From: Glandiceps talaboti | Lineage: Eukaryota; Hemichordata; Enteropneusta; Spengelidae | Reading direction: 5' to 3' | DNA length: 55,000 bases | Assembly: GCF_964340395.1 (NCBI RefSeq) | Contig: NC_135561.1 | Location: 2,040,001-2,095,000 of the forward strand | Shown: piece after piece, positions 1-12,329 of the stretch | Position numbering within the stretch: the stretch's first letter is position 1 | How the letters are laid out: every line of letters begins with the position of its first letter | Position numbers and translations under genes: made by a program | Notes under the pieces: model-generated | The model's input: the letters and a program-made list of their open reading frames with translations, nothing else | The model's database searches: none | What the model was told of the DNA's origin: nothing

Positions 1-392
1 TAAAGTAATAAAATAAACAGTGAATTGGAGAACACAGTGTGCGCAGTGTAACGTTCTGACTTCTTACTATCGTCTTGTCTGGAGACAAATGACGCAAAAG
101 TCTTCTTTTTTTAGAAGAAACTATTTTCGTGGATCGGTCTAACTCTTAGACATATATAATTTTGAGCACGCATGTATTGAATTTCATAATTCCTGTCATG
201 ATATCACCCTGTCGTATAATTATTTGTATTTGTTATTGAGTTCGACAAATAGTCAACAGTGTGATCAAACTATTAACTAACTATTATTATAAAGTATTCT
301 TAAAACTCAATTAATATTCTTATACTTTAATATCGCTTTCATAGAAATCAAACTGTTTCGAATTAAGAGACGTCAATATTTTGCAGGATTTG

Positions 393-730
393 ATATAATA
401 ATCTTTATTTATACTGGATAGTTCTTTAAGCATATAAAACACTTGTCTCCCAAGAAGTCCAGTGAGGGCCACCCCTCATGGGTTCAGTGTTAATGCAGGA
501 GGAAATAAGAGTACCCGGGGAAAACCTGCGTTGTTCGGTAGAGTCAAACTGAACGACACTCTTCTTACTTACAGCGTGGTAAATTTAATCGAACCCTGAA
601 TGGGGTTCGAACCCCGACCGCAGCGGTAAGAGGCCAGTGGTAACCACTCGGCAAGTGTTTAACCACCAGTGGTAAGACTAAGAGGCAAGTGGTTTAACTA
701 CTGTGACTTGGCCACTCGGCCACCGACAAC
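393..730 (-). mobile_element. tRNA-Ser-derived SINE, copy 1 with expanded head
   Basis: Read on the minus strand, the head starts GTTGTCGGTGGCCGAGTGG, which resembles the 5' half and A box of a type II (Ser-like) tRNA. A B box GGGTTCGAACCCC follows. The body then shares a central block (CAGTTTGACTCTACCGAACAA, then GCAGGTTTTCCCCGGGTACT) with the copy at 44156-44430. The 3' end reads AATAAAGATTATTAT in both copies. Between the A and B boxes this copy has about 70 extra bases, including a second GCCGAGTGG, so the head looks internally duplicated. The tRNA part is too diverged to be a functional tRNA gene. Confidence 0.75.
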
Positions 731-2132
731 CTAATATGGGTCATGCAATCTTATGTTATATTATCTCTTACTCATGTCTGGTGGACCAGTTGTCGTTAAT
801 ATCCCACGTGTAAAACACATGTTTGCATAACATGACAAGCATGGTACGTAATCATATTTTTTCTAAAATTAACATGTCTGCACGTGTCATATCAGTATTT
901 ATCGTTTGTATATAGTACTCGGAAACTACTCTGGGACGAGTATGTACATTTGCTGGGTATAAGCTTAACTTCTCAGTTAACTGGCTAACATGCTGCAATT
1001 CGATAAGGATGGTCATAATACAAAATAATGACATTATTAAGTATACAAATATTCAAAAAATACCGTCACCGGTGCACTCTTTTCCAATGCAGACACCCCG
1101 GTGATGGTATCGTTTGACTATTCGTAAATACCTACCAACGTTATTATTTTGTAGAGTAACTTTGACCATCCTTGAATAGAAAATATCAGCTCCTTGACTG
1201 AAGTATTAGTTCACGAGTGATTGTGTTGTTACAACAGAACCTTTTCAGGTCTCAAACTTAACTTATTGTACAGAGAGAAGGTATGGCGGGACGATTCCCT
1301 AGATGGGCTACTGTAAAACGTGCACGTACACAACCAGCTATAGCGTATAGTCGAGTCGCCATCGATCATACGTGACAAATTGACCAGATCAGTTGTTCAT
1401 ATGTTAGTCTTGAGGCCTTAACGACCCAGAACTGTATTTTATAACACCCACTTACCGATTAAACTGTAAAAAAAGTAATTAATTAGTATAATTACCTGCT
1501 ATCTGTGTTATCGGATTAACACCAGTATTACAGAAGCCTCCACATTGATTCCATGTTGTACGAGTGCACGGTTAGTTGTAAAATATGTCATGGCGAAATC
1601 TTATCTAGAATATTCATACACAAATAAAATATATCGGATGATTACCCTCCCATCCATCCAATCAAAGGTCTCTATCATATCCCCTCCACATCACCTCAAG
1701 TGGCATCTTTCGGGTCAAAGGTTTACAAAAACTAACCTTTCAGCAAACAATGTCTCATATGTAACACAGAAGGACTGTACAGTAAATAGACAACTAAAAT
1801 ACTATGTACTTTGATACAACACTCCAATCCAGGTAAGAGGTCGAATGAATGTTTACTGGTACGATTGTCCTCAGACCACTATAGCGGTCTGAGGATTGTC
1901 ACAACACTATGGCGATTCATAATATTATGTTTATATGCACCAATAAATCACAGACGGCTGTCTAGTCTTCTGGTGTCTAGTCTCTATATCATCTACAGGT
2001 GAATAGATCTATGGTCATCATGATTGACATTGATTTTGTATGTTGACAAGTAAAATCTCATCAGAATACCTCAAAATTCCCCCGTCTCCAAGAGGTATGG
2101 TGGTAGTAATCGTGCATGTCTTTGTCTAGATG

Positions 2133-2732
2133 AATTATGTACATCAACAACACATACACCATTGTATAAAGTATAGAATTATGTACATCAACAACACATA
2201 CACCATTGTATAAAGTATAGAATTATGTACATCAACAACACATACACCATTGTATAAAGTATAGAATTATGTACATCAACAACACATACACCATTGTATA
2301 AAGTATAGAATTATGTACATCAACAACACATACACCATCGTATAAAGTATAGAATTATGTACATCAACAACACATACACCATCGTATAAAGTATAGAATT
2401 ATGTACATCAACAACACATACACCATCGTATAAAGTATAGAATTATGTACATCAACAACACATACACCATCGTATAAAGTATAGAATTATGTACATCAAC
2501 AACACATACACCATCGTATAAAGTATAGAATTATGTACATCAACAACACATACACCATCGTATAAAGTATAGAATTATGTACATCAACAACACATACACC
2601 ATCGTATAAAGTATAGAATTATGTACATCAACAACACATACACCATCGTATAAAGTATAGAATTATGTACATCAACAACACATACACCATCGTATAAAGT
2701 ATAGAATTATGTACATCAACAACACATACACC
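2133..2732. repeat. 44-bp minisatellite, about 13.6 copies
   Basis: Nearly perfect head-to-tail copies of a 44-bp unit beginning AATTATGTACATCAACAAC. The first four junctions read ACCATTG and all later ones ACCATCG. The array is therefore split into two homogeneous blocks by one base, which suggests recent expansion or conversion from one side. Confidence 0.95.
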
Positions 2733-3103
2733 ACATTGTCCATATGTATGACTGTATTGGTGATTCCCTCAGAATATACGTTATCCGTTTTAAGTGGTGA
2801 TTCAATTGCACAAAAAATCCAAGATCCTTAATATATATGGATTAGAACTGTACGACCATTTCACTGGAGGTCTCAAATTTTATTTGAAATTCCAACACTT
2901 AAACAAAGATAATGATCATGGTGATGGTGAATTTGGCATAAAGCCAGTGTTCAAATAGTTATGGGTCATTTGACGCATATGGACGACTTATTAGATGACA
3001 CGTGACTTGGAAATAATGATGTAGGCCTACTGCGAACTTCCAAAGTACGTCGTGCAAATCTCAGCCAATTCATGGTTATAAACGGATGTGCGCAAGCGTG
3101 TCT

Positions 3104-3492
3104 ATTGCTAGACTCTCTCACAGTCCGCGGAGCTTCGCTTTACTAAAATTGACACTAAATGAATTATTTTGTATGAACCGATACCATCTACATAACGTAC
3201 TCCATCGTACTCGAACAACCTTGTACTGTGCGCCCTCATCGACCACATAGAGATATCTGTTCGTTGACGTGTGACTGCGATGCTCGGTATTTTCGCGATC
3301 TCGCTCGGGCTTCGCGATAACATGGAGCGTCGCACCCACACATCAACGAATGGTCATCTCTATCATGGTCGATGAGGGCGCACAGTACAAGGATAGTCGA
3401 GTACGGATATCATCGGTACATACAAAATAATTCGTTTAGCTTTAATTCTAGTAAAGCGAAGCTCCGAGGCTGTGTGAGAGTCTAGTCGATTG
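3104..3492. mobile_element. Foldback (MITE-like) element, ~390 bp
   Basis: Two arms of about 140 bases pair as inverted repeats. The left arm contains CGGAGCTTCGCTTTACTA and AATTATTTTGTATG and ends near CTTGTACTGTGCGCCCTCATC. The right arm (from ~3360) carries the reverse complements in the same order. Identity between arms is roughly 80-85% by eye. The element is richer in CpG than its surroundings. No transposase is present, so a non-autonomous DNA transposon is the likeliest reading. Confidence 0.7.
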
Positions 3493-4205
3493 CTTGATGC
3501 ATTTCAGCATCACCAAATCTATGATGTATTTTGGAAACCGATCATGAATCTCAAGAGTTCACCAGAACTTTGGCGGAAGTGACGTACAGGCCTTAGTATG
3601 GCGACTGCTTGTATTGTTACACAATTATTATAGAAACAGCAAATTAAGCAGGATTTGCCAAGCAAGGCCTAGCATAAGTTTAAGCACTGCTGCTAATAAT
3701 TCTTGCCTTGGAGTACATTGTACATGCATATTATCTGCTACGTGAAGTGCTAGTACCCTTATAAGATTTTTGTAGCAACTTGCTGTCAGGAAGAGCCGTA
3801 CTATTAGAATCTAGCAGCAATTCTTCCTATCTGCGACACTTTGATACCCTCGGTGTCTCATACATATGATCACATAGCTGTGCAATACATTTATTTCTCG
3901 ACCACCTTTTATACTAAATTATATTTTCACTGTATCTACATTATTATTCAAATCCATGGACAACGCTACCAATGTCACAGCAGTGTAGTGTAGTGTAGTG
4001 TAGTGCAGCATAGCGTAGTAAAGGAACAGGTTGAAATTGTGCTTCTCTCTCTCTCTCTCTCTCGCTGTCTGTGGCTCTCTGTCTTTACCTCCGTCTGTCT
4101 CTCACCCATCCATTCATGCATCTATACAAACAGAGTCAATTCCTGTCAAATGTATTTATTTGCCTATTAAAACAATGGTGATTTGTAGCTATAAAAACCT
4201 TGCAA

Positions 4206-4287
4206 AACAGGTACAATTCATAACAGTTTGTGATTGGTTCATAAACAGGTACAATTCATAACAGTTTGTGATTGGTTCATAAACAGA
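4206..4287. repeat. 38-bp tandem duplication
   Basis: Two adjacent, essentially identical copies of a 38-bp unit containing GGTACAATTCATAACAG and TGATTGGTTCATAA. Confidence 0.9.
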
Positions 4288-4288
4288 C

Positions 4289-4341
4289 CTGAATGAAGAT
4301 GCCAACTCATCCATTTCAATCATTTCTTGCAACAAATTTCT
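4289..4341 (-). CDS. Orphan exon-like segment (53 nt), unidentified
   Basis: On the minus strand a good acceptor (GTTTTTCAG) precedes 53 open bases that end in CAG before GTCTGT. The open frame reads RNLLQEMIEMDELASSFR. A second minus-strand stretch upstream (4631 down to ~4494) also has an acceptor (CAATATTTAG) and a ~45-codon open frame, but its donor GTACCG is weak. I do not recognise the protein and no complete gene could be built. This may be a fragment of an unannotated gene or chance. Confidence 0.2.
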
Positions 4342-5053
4342 CTGAAAAACAATAAATCCAGCAACATTTCATAAAAATACTTGAGTATAATGTCAAAGTT
4401 ACTAAAACAAAGCCATTTCAGAATCCTTACTTTTAATCTGATTATAAATCACTGCTCTACAGTATTGTCATAAACCAAAGCCTCTTTTACGGTACCTTCC
4501 AAGACACACCATCAAGAGATATTTTGAAGTGTCGTAGATGAAACATCAGCTGTGGTTTGTGAGAATGCTCTACAATGGACATCTTGTGTAACAACTTTAT
4601 CAAGTCTAAAGCTCTCGTTCTGATTAAGAATCTAAATATTGGTGAGAAAAACAGTTTTCTGACAGAACTATAGAAAAAATTGGTCCAGAATAAAAGAATC
4701 ATCCTAAGTAAACTTTATGGCTCCAATGATCAAATAACACTAATGTGTGAACCTGGAATTGAAACACTGAACCTGGGATTGAACATGTCGAATGCTGACT
4801 CATTAGTCAATATAGCATTATAACTGTAATAACTAAAGGTTTATTGTAAGTTTTGAATGAACATGAATAAATACTCGAGAGTTAAAACCAACATTTTTTC
4901 TGACCGAGCTATAAGGAAACAATGAGATAAAACGTATCATTTTAAGTGTATGTATGTATGTATGTGTGTGTGTGTGTGCTATCCGTGTCTATGTCTGTTT
5001 GTGTAATTCCAAACAAAACGCATTGTGACGAGAAATCAAAAGCGTCATGCTGC

Positions 5054-5139
5054 CTAATTGAAACTCTATAGTCATTTGTGTTTGGTAGTAACATTGTGCA
5101 GTCTAATTGAAACTCTATAGTCACTTGTGTTTGGTAGTA
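5054..5139. repeat. 49-bp-period tandem duplication
   Basis: The block CTAATTGAAACTCTATAGTC plus following bases occurs twice, 49 bases apart, with one or two differences. Confidence 0.85.
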
Positions 5140-7230
5140 CGTAAGGATAGAATATTTATAAACAAAGGGTTCGTCTGTCATAATACAATCCAACTCTGGT
5201 TCTACTTGAAAACTTTCATAAATGCTTTCACATTTGCAGTTGTGTGCAACAAATTAAAAACAATTTTCAGAATACAACTCATTTTTTAAAATGTTTATTT
5301 TGTATACACAATGTGTAGCTGGTAGCAAGTCAAAATTATAATGCAAGGTGAAATGAAATATAATATATAAACAACAGAGATAGATAGAAATTAATTTGTT
5401 CTGTTTATGCTTTGGTTATGTTAATAAATGCCTCATTATGCAAGAAAACAAGAAGTACCCCATCTTAATCATGACTTTACAAGATACGTCAAAACTTTGG
5501 CCACCTAACCAGATAAAAATTATAAACACAAAATCACTGTACATTTTCCAAATTTAACACCTCTATTATCAACAGGAAAGTTTGCATGTCACTTTCTGAT
5601 TGAGATATTATTTACCCTCCACATGTGGAACAAAATTACTTTTAGATGTGATTAATCGTCATAAGGTAACACCCAATATAGGATAAAAACTTAAATTCTT
5701 TTACTTCCGGGGTGGGGGTTTGAGCCATTTTAGTTCTCATCCTACAAAAACAATGTTAATTTTAATGCAATATGTTTTGTACCCTTAACTACAAATATTT
5801 CTGAAAATAGGTCATCAAATTGAGGAATGGAAGAATTTTCACAATAGTATATGCATGGCTCTAAAATACAACACAATGTCAATAAAAGAGCTGTTTTTTC
5901 CTCACTACATACTACACAGATTTGAATTCATTTGCTGTCTGAAACAATTATAAATTTTGGCCAATTCAATTACCGGTAAGTGGGGGGGTCCTGAGGCCTA
6001 ACTATAAAGATGTAGTTTTATATCCCATATTGAACTATTGATCTCACCCTTTATTGGTGCAGTAATACCGGTATATCAGATTGAAATTGTCGATTAACTA
6101 TTATATCATATTTGATATTTTGTATCCCAAATATCATAATTTAACAGACCATACATGAAGTCATTGGGTTATTGCAACTTTTAATATGTTTGATTTCATA
6201 ATTTAATTGTCATATCTTTTATTGTCTTATATAATTCATACTTGTGGCAGTGAAGCTGTTAAATAAACTTCAACAACTTGTGGAAAACATCTCAAACTCT
6301 GATGTTACCATAGCAACAATGCAGGCTTTAAATATGTGAAATTCTCAAAATTTCTACTATTTTCAAATACTAGTAGAAGTCAAGGAAAAATGTATGTAGA
6401 TCGACGAAGTATAAATTATCTCGATAGTGTTAATAGTTTGATTGTGTTAATCATTTAAAAATATTTCGTCAGAAATTTAGTTTGAAATGACAAACTTTTA
6501 AACATTGGCAATCTGCTTGAAACTTGGGGTGATACACTGAGAATGTGTATGAAATGCATATATGGAAAATGACTGGTAAACGATTGAAACGTAATATTTG
6601 AACTGTTACATCAGATAATTAGCATACTGTATAGAGTTGTCTGCATACATTGTAACTAATATTTGTAATAAATGTCCAAAATGAGTACCCTAAAACACAA
6701 CTATTTTCACAGAATTGAATTCTGTAAATATTTTGTGGTTTTAGTCACGTCCGATCCTATAGTGATTGAAATTTGACTAATAAAAATAAATAAATATTTT
6801 AGCTATTGTCCTGTATTCCAATTTTATTCCTACAAGCACCTCTACCTTTGTTGTATGTTAATATATAGTTTACTTTATTTCCGCAGGGGAATATGAATGA
6901 GGTGAGTTGTAACTAATGGTACACAGTTAATGATAGACTTCTAGGAAACCCGTAGTCTTTGCATACTGTGATGTCAACACAATTATATTTACCATAAACA
7001 CACATATACATGTACAATCATTATAAATTTAAAAATACTTTTACATCAACTTTCTCTAGATGATAAAACAATCAATCGTTCATTCTGTGTGTTGCTATAA
7101 AAGGTACGATCTAGTCTATAGTAAAAGAAATCAAATCTCAAAAAGAACAAGGTACCAGTCTCCACCTATTATCAGTTTCAGATGACTATTCATATTTAGA
7201 TCCAGATAAAAATCAGAAACTGTGATTGTT

Positions 7231-7701
7231 TTATTCTTCACCAGAGGAAGATTCTGACTCAGAACTTGATTCACTGTCAGAGTCACTTTCAGATTCAGAT
7301 TCACTTTCAGATTCAGATTCACTAGAACTCTCTGCTTGTTTTGTTTGTCTTTTCTTGGGTGCTGCCACAGCTTTTGCCTGTGGCTTAGATTTTGTTATTG
7401 TCTGCTTGGGTTCTTCTTCCTCGGATTCAGATTCCTCTTCTGATGATGACTCTTCACTCCCAGATTCAGATTCACTCTCACTTTCTTCTTTCTTAACCTG
7501 CACTGTTGCCCTTTGCACTGGTGCTGGTGCTTTCGGTTTCACTGCAACAACAGGTTCAGATTCTGCTTCAGATCCACTACTACTTCCAGATTCTTCTTCA
7601 GATTCACTTTCAGATTCACTTCCTGACTCTTCCTCTGATCCACTCTCTGATTCAGAATCGCTCTCTGATCCAGAGTTTTCCTCCTCCTCCTCTTCCTCCT
7701 C
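7231..7701 (-). CDS. UBTF: UBTF exon 20: acidic/Ser tail and stop
   Basis: 471 nt after the acceptor ATATTTCAG, phase 0, ending GAA GAA TAA. It encodes residues 686-841: a run of eight Glu, then clusters of Ser-Glu/Ser-Asp separated by basic, Pro/Ala/Lys segments (VKPKAPAPVQ and SKPQAKAVAAPKKRQTKQ). The SE/SD motifs are CK2-type phosphorylation sites. A polyadenylation-like AATAAA overlaps the stop codon. The dense TCAGAT/TTCAGA repetition on the plus strand is the codon pattern of the Ser-Glu repeats. Confidence 0.9.
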   Translation of the reverse strand, partial: EEEEEEEENSGSESDSESESGSEEESGSESESESEEESGSSSGSEAESEPVVAVKPKAPAPVQRATVQVKKEESESESESGSEESSSEEESESEEEEPKQTITKSKPQAKAVAAPKKRQTKQAESSSESESESESESESDSDSESSSESESSSGEE

Positions 7702-10700
7702 CTGAAATATTTGTATATTGTTAAAAAACAGTTTAGATGCTTGTCAAGACTGTAGTCAAAACTATTCACAGATTTCACACAACGACTAGACATGTAAGCA
7801 GATATTTGAAGTCATATTTTACCCACAAGTCTCTCTACATGCTCAAGCACTTGATGGTACACAAAATGTTGAAACAATCGGGTATTTTCATGAAAAATGC
7901 ATAAGTGTTGTGATAGCTAAAAGAATCTTGCTATAACGAAATGTATCTCCTGTGAAAATTTCTCTACATTTCAAAATTGAGGTAATGGCTATAGACATCT
8001 AGATTTTCCAAAATTTTCCAACTCTGTTGTTAGGGCCCCTTAACCTAAAAGACTAATTGCCAGAGCTCATACAGGTCAAAGATAATGTTTTAAAGGTCAA
8101 ATGTCACCCTTACTTGTTCTACTTTCTTAACAGGTTTCTTCCTTCGGTTTACTTTCCGTGCTGTAAGTTCTTCATACCTCGCTTTCTCCTCCGTCGAAAG
8201 ATTCTGAAAAATATAGCGAAACCTTTAAGTCACTCATTTGACTGGGAAAAATACTATGATAAAATGTAGATGGATATGTACAGATACTGTATGGACACAG
8301 ATAGTATTTCTTGCAGTTTATTTCAGTGCAGTACCATACATGCATCAGTATTTATACAGAACAGTCTTTTTTGTGCACTCAAACATACAACTTACATCAT
8401 TAAAATGAAGAGGTCTCCTGAACATTGTACATAACTCAAACATTTACAATAAAAGCTGATCCATATTGTATCAAAATTAAAAGGATTAAAATTCATTTTA
8501 AAAAAGTATCTGGAAGACCCACAGAAAATGTTGGAGCAGAACAAATGAACAATCCATCCTTGTCCTTATGGCTTGACTGATAAAGTAGCAAACTTGACAT
8601 TCAAACATTGGACTTTAACCTACTTGAAGAAACTTGGCTTTGACGTCTTCAAATTTCTTGAACATTTTATCTCTTCTCAGCTTAAACTTCTTCTTCTCTT
8701 GATCCGGCATCATTTTCCATCGTCTTCCAATTTCCTGGATTCTGGACTTACTGGTTAAATGCTTCAGTTCATCACTTTGTAGCATTTCCTGACTATACAA
8801 TGCATAACCATTTCTGAAAATATAATATTTCAATATGCTGTTAAATCAATTTGTGATATTTCTCAGAGATACATATACAATGCATAAGTGGCAGTCCCCT
8901 TACACACTGCAAAATATGAATAGAACTTGCATCGTTGTTGTCAAGACTGCCTCTGTGCAAATCATGTTGTCCAAATAGAAATCAAAGTAAGTCAATGACA
9001 AATAGGCAATAGTAAGTAGAAAGACATAATTAACACTTACGCTGGTGGTTTCTTGGGTTCTTGACTAAGTATTTTCTGGTCCATTTCTGTCTGTTTCTGT
9101 TGAGTGACAAATGCAGAGAATTCAATTTAATCAACAATTAACATCAAAGGTTTAGACCAGTGACAATGTTTGTAGATAGTACGTATGAAGTCAACACACA
9201 GAGAGATGGACCAGTGACGATGTTTGTAGATAGTACGTATGAAGTCAACACACAGAGAGATGGACCAGTGACGATGTTTGTAGATAGTACGTATGAAGTC
9301 AACACACAGAGAGATGGACCAGTGACGATGTTTGTAGATAGTACGTAAGAAGTCAACACACAGAGAGATGGACCAGTGACGATGTTTGTAGATAGTACGT
9401 AAGAAGTCAACACACAGAGAGATGGACCAGTGACGATGTTTGTAGATAGTACGTACGAAGTCAACACACAGAGAGATGGACCAGAGACTATGTTTGTAGA
9501 TAATATGAAGTCAAACATACACAGAGAGATGCTTTGCCTTATCCTCGTCTAACAAAGGAATGATCCTCTCTAATCCTTATGGCTTCACTGATGAGATGGT
9601 AATTTGAATGTGGAAACCTGGGATTGAATCATGGGCCTTTAAACTTTTTGATTAATGGTATTACTTAAGTTGGCATATCAGCAAATTTATGAGGGTGAAT
9701 ATTAGAAAACCATGTTAAAACTTACATCGTGTTGTTTCTTCAGCTTGGCAGCTAGTTTTTCCCAATAGATCTTGTCTGATTTGTCAAGTTTATCCCACTG
9801 TGATTTCAGAGCTTCTCTAGCCTTGTCAATTGTGACCTGGGTGAAAGAAAGTTACGTAAATTAGTATTTGAATGAAAATAGTGTAATACTTTAGCTGAAG
9901 GGGGTGGGGCTGTTTGTGAGTGGGGTGGGTTACTACAATTTCAAAATGACTTGTTGAACAGTCAACAATTACTGTGTCAATGATTAACAAGTAAGGGACA
10001 AGTATATGTATCAAGTATCATCATTTGCTATTTATAATGCATATCAACTGTATACTATTTTTAACATATACATATTTCTATATTTTTACTACTTTCATAT
10101 GAACATTTCAACATATGGTGTTGATGTCATTAGAAGGTTCCATCTGATTGGCTGGCGTGAAGCAATCAGAAGGTTCCAACTGATTGGCTGATGTGAAGCA
10201 ATCAGAGGGTTCCAACCGATTGGCTGATGTGAATCAATTGGAAGGTAACACTGATTGGCTGATGTGAGGCCATAAGAAGGTTAACACTGATTGGACGGTA
10301 CATACAACAATACTTTCTTTTATCTATGGGGTGCCATACAACCATAGCATGTCATTTCCTAACCAATCAGAATAAACCTTTTGAAATGTTTCATAAACAC
10401 CCAAGTTCATACATGATTCCATTTTTTTAGTCTACAGGTATCTATATTGAGCAATCATATACTGCATTACTGGTATGTGGATTATTGTCAGATGTATTTC
10501 TATGGTTCAGAAAGAGTGACAGAACTGCTAATACTTACTCTGTGTTTCTGAATGTATTCCTCAGTTTTACTCTCAATCCAGAGCTCTTGGGCAGTTTTGG
10601 GAGAAGGCTGTGCTAGCCTTTTCCCTTGATTCTTCTTCTTTTGAGCTGTTGCCTCTTTCAAATATTCAGGATGTTCCTTCCTGCAATGAAACCATGGCAA

Positions 10701-11058
10701 CACAAGCTATAAAATTAATATAACAATTACCATCATACATCCACTGTTTATTTTTGTGTGCAAAATGCTATGTTTTGTATTCTTAGTTCCACATTTATGG
10801 AATTTACATAAATGTACTTAAATGAATTACAAGTTCCTCTGTCTGTCTGTCTGTCTGTCTGTCTCTGTTTGTTTGTTTGACTGTCTGTCTGTCAGTCCGT
10901 CCGTAAGTCGATCAGTAAGTCAGTGAACCAATATGTTAGTCAGTCAGACAAGCAATGAGTCAGTGAGTATATCAGTCAGTCAGTCAGTCAGTCAGTCAGT
11001 CAACCAACCAATATGTCAGTCAGTCAGTCAATCAATCAATCAGTCAGTCAACCAATAT

Positions 11059-11094
<36 letters not shown>

Positions 11095-12294
11095 ACCAAT
11101 ATGTCAGTCAGTCAATCAATCAGTCAGTCAACCAATATGTCAGTCAGTCAACCAATATGTCAGTCAGTCAGTAAGTCAGTCAACCAATATGTCAGTCAGC
11201 CAGTCAGTCAGTCAACCAATATGTCAGTCAGTCAGTCAGTCAGTCAACCAATATGTCAGTCAGTCAACCAATATGTCAGTCAGTCAGTCAGTCAGTCAGT
11301 CAGTCAGTCAGTCAGAATCAACTATTTCTCAAAGGTATCTTACACAAATTGCTGCATTTGTTGTTCGTATTCTGCCTTAAACTCTGCTTCTTTCTTCTTG
11401 TATTTTTCCTACGAATGAAATATAAACACAAAAATAGGATGACAACAAATTCTCTCCATTTGTAAGTCAACATACCATACACTTGGTATTCAATACATCA
11501 TTAGGTTGTTTTATAAACTTAGAGGTAAACGAGAAATGCCACACTGTCATCACATGACAACTATTTTGAAGGGCTCATGTGAAACAATTAAACCTCAGTT
11601 TTCATTCTTTTCTGATATTGTTTTATATTTTCAGGTAAATACAAGCACCCTTGTCTGTCATCCTCATTCTATAATACTCTGATATGACCTTGTATGAAAG
11701 TAAATTTGTGTAAAATCAAATTTCATCAGTAACAAGTCTTCATAGAAGACACATACCCCTATCCTGGGTTCCCTACAATATCAAACATCAGAAACGATGT
11801 TGACATAGACTAACGACGTACAACTGTATAAATCAAATCAAGCCGGAAAAAAAAATGTTGAACTCGAACACATTCTAGTACTTTACTGATCATAGCAGTG
11901 GTGCAACAATTATTTCAACAACTTACCTTTTTCTTGTCTGGCATTTGATTATATTTTTGCACCAAGTTTCTTGTAACTTCTGTGTTTGACATGCTTGGAT
12001 TAGATTTTTGGAATTTCTCTCGTTTTTCGTTACAGTAAATGAACACTGCACTGATGGGTTTCTTTGGTCTGTCAGGGTACTACAGATAGAACAAATGATA
12101 CGGTTGTGTAAATAACTATAATATAGATATTCAGTTGAGATTTATAATCAATATAAAACAACTAATGTCTTTCTCCTTGTGAAAACAATAAATAACATAA
12201 ATAGAGTCCATATTTGAGACTCGTCAATTAAGGAAAAAAATAAAATGAAATTCAAAATTTGTAAAAATAGTTTGTTATTGTACATACAAGTACA

Positions 12295-12329
<35 letters not shown>

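Larger units (their letters stand above)
1..7230. other. Intergenic, repeat-rich region downstream of UBTF
   Basis: No gene can be supported here with confidence. The region holds a reverse-strand SINE (393-730), a 44-bp minisatellite (2133-2732), a foldback element (3104-3492), two short tandem duplications (4206-4287 and 5054-5139) and weak exon-like fragments near 4289-4631, 6251-6339 and 6887-6901. The 3' UTR of UBTF must lie at its right end. Reverse-strand AATAAA hexamers occur at 6874-6879 and 6823-6828. The rest is AT-rich without long open frames. Confidence 0.6.

Noticed and set aside
852-1034. 60-codon minus-strand frame
   Set aside because: Composition looks partly protein-like, but there are no splice partners or known motifs.
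1497-1580. Cys-rich exon-like frame on the minus strand (CGGFCNTGVN)
   Set aside because: A donor-like GTAATT is present, but no acceptor fits before an in-frame stop.
2133-2732. CRISPR-like array of regular repeats
   Set aside because: The repeats are contiguous without unique spacers and the genome is eukaryotic; it is a minisatellite.
5925-5985. Plus-strand exon with excellent acceptor (CACTACATACTACACAG) and donor (GTAAGT)
   Set aside because: All three frames contain stops between the two sites. It could at most be noncoding.
9144-9518. 124-codon repetitive open frame on the minus strand
   Set aside because: A 54-bp minisatellite with unit length divisible by three, inside UBTF intron 16.
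10933-11418. Ser-Gln-Ser-Val repeat frame on the plus strand
   Set aside because: Translation of the CAGT array; opposite strand to UBTF and adjacent to its exon 14.
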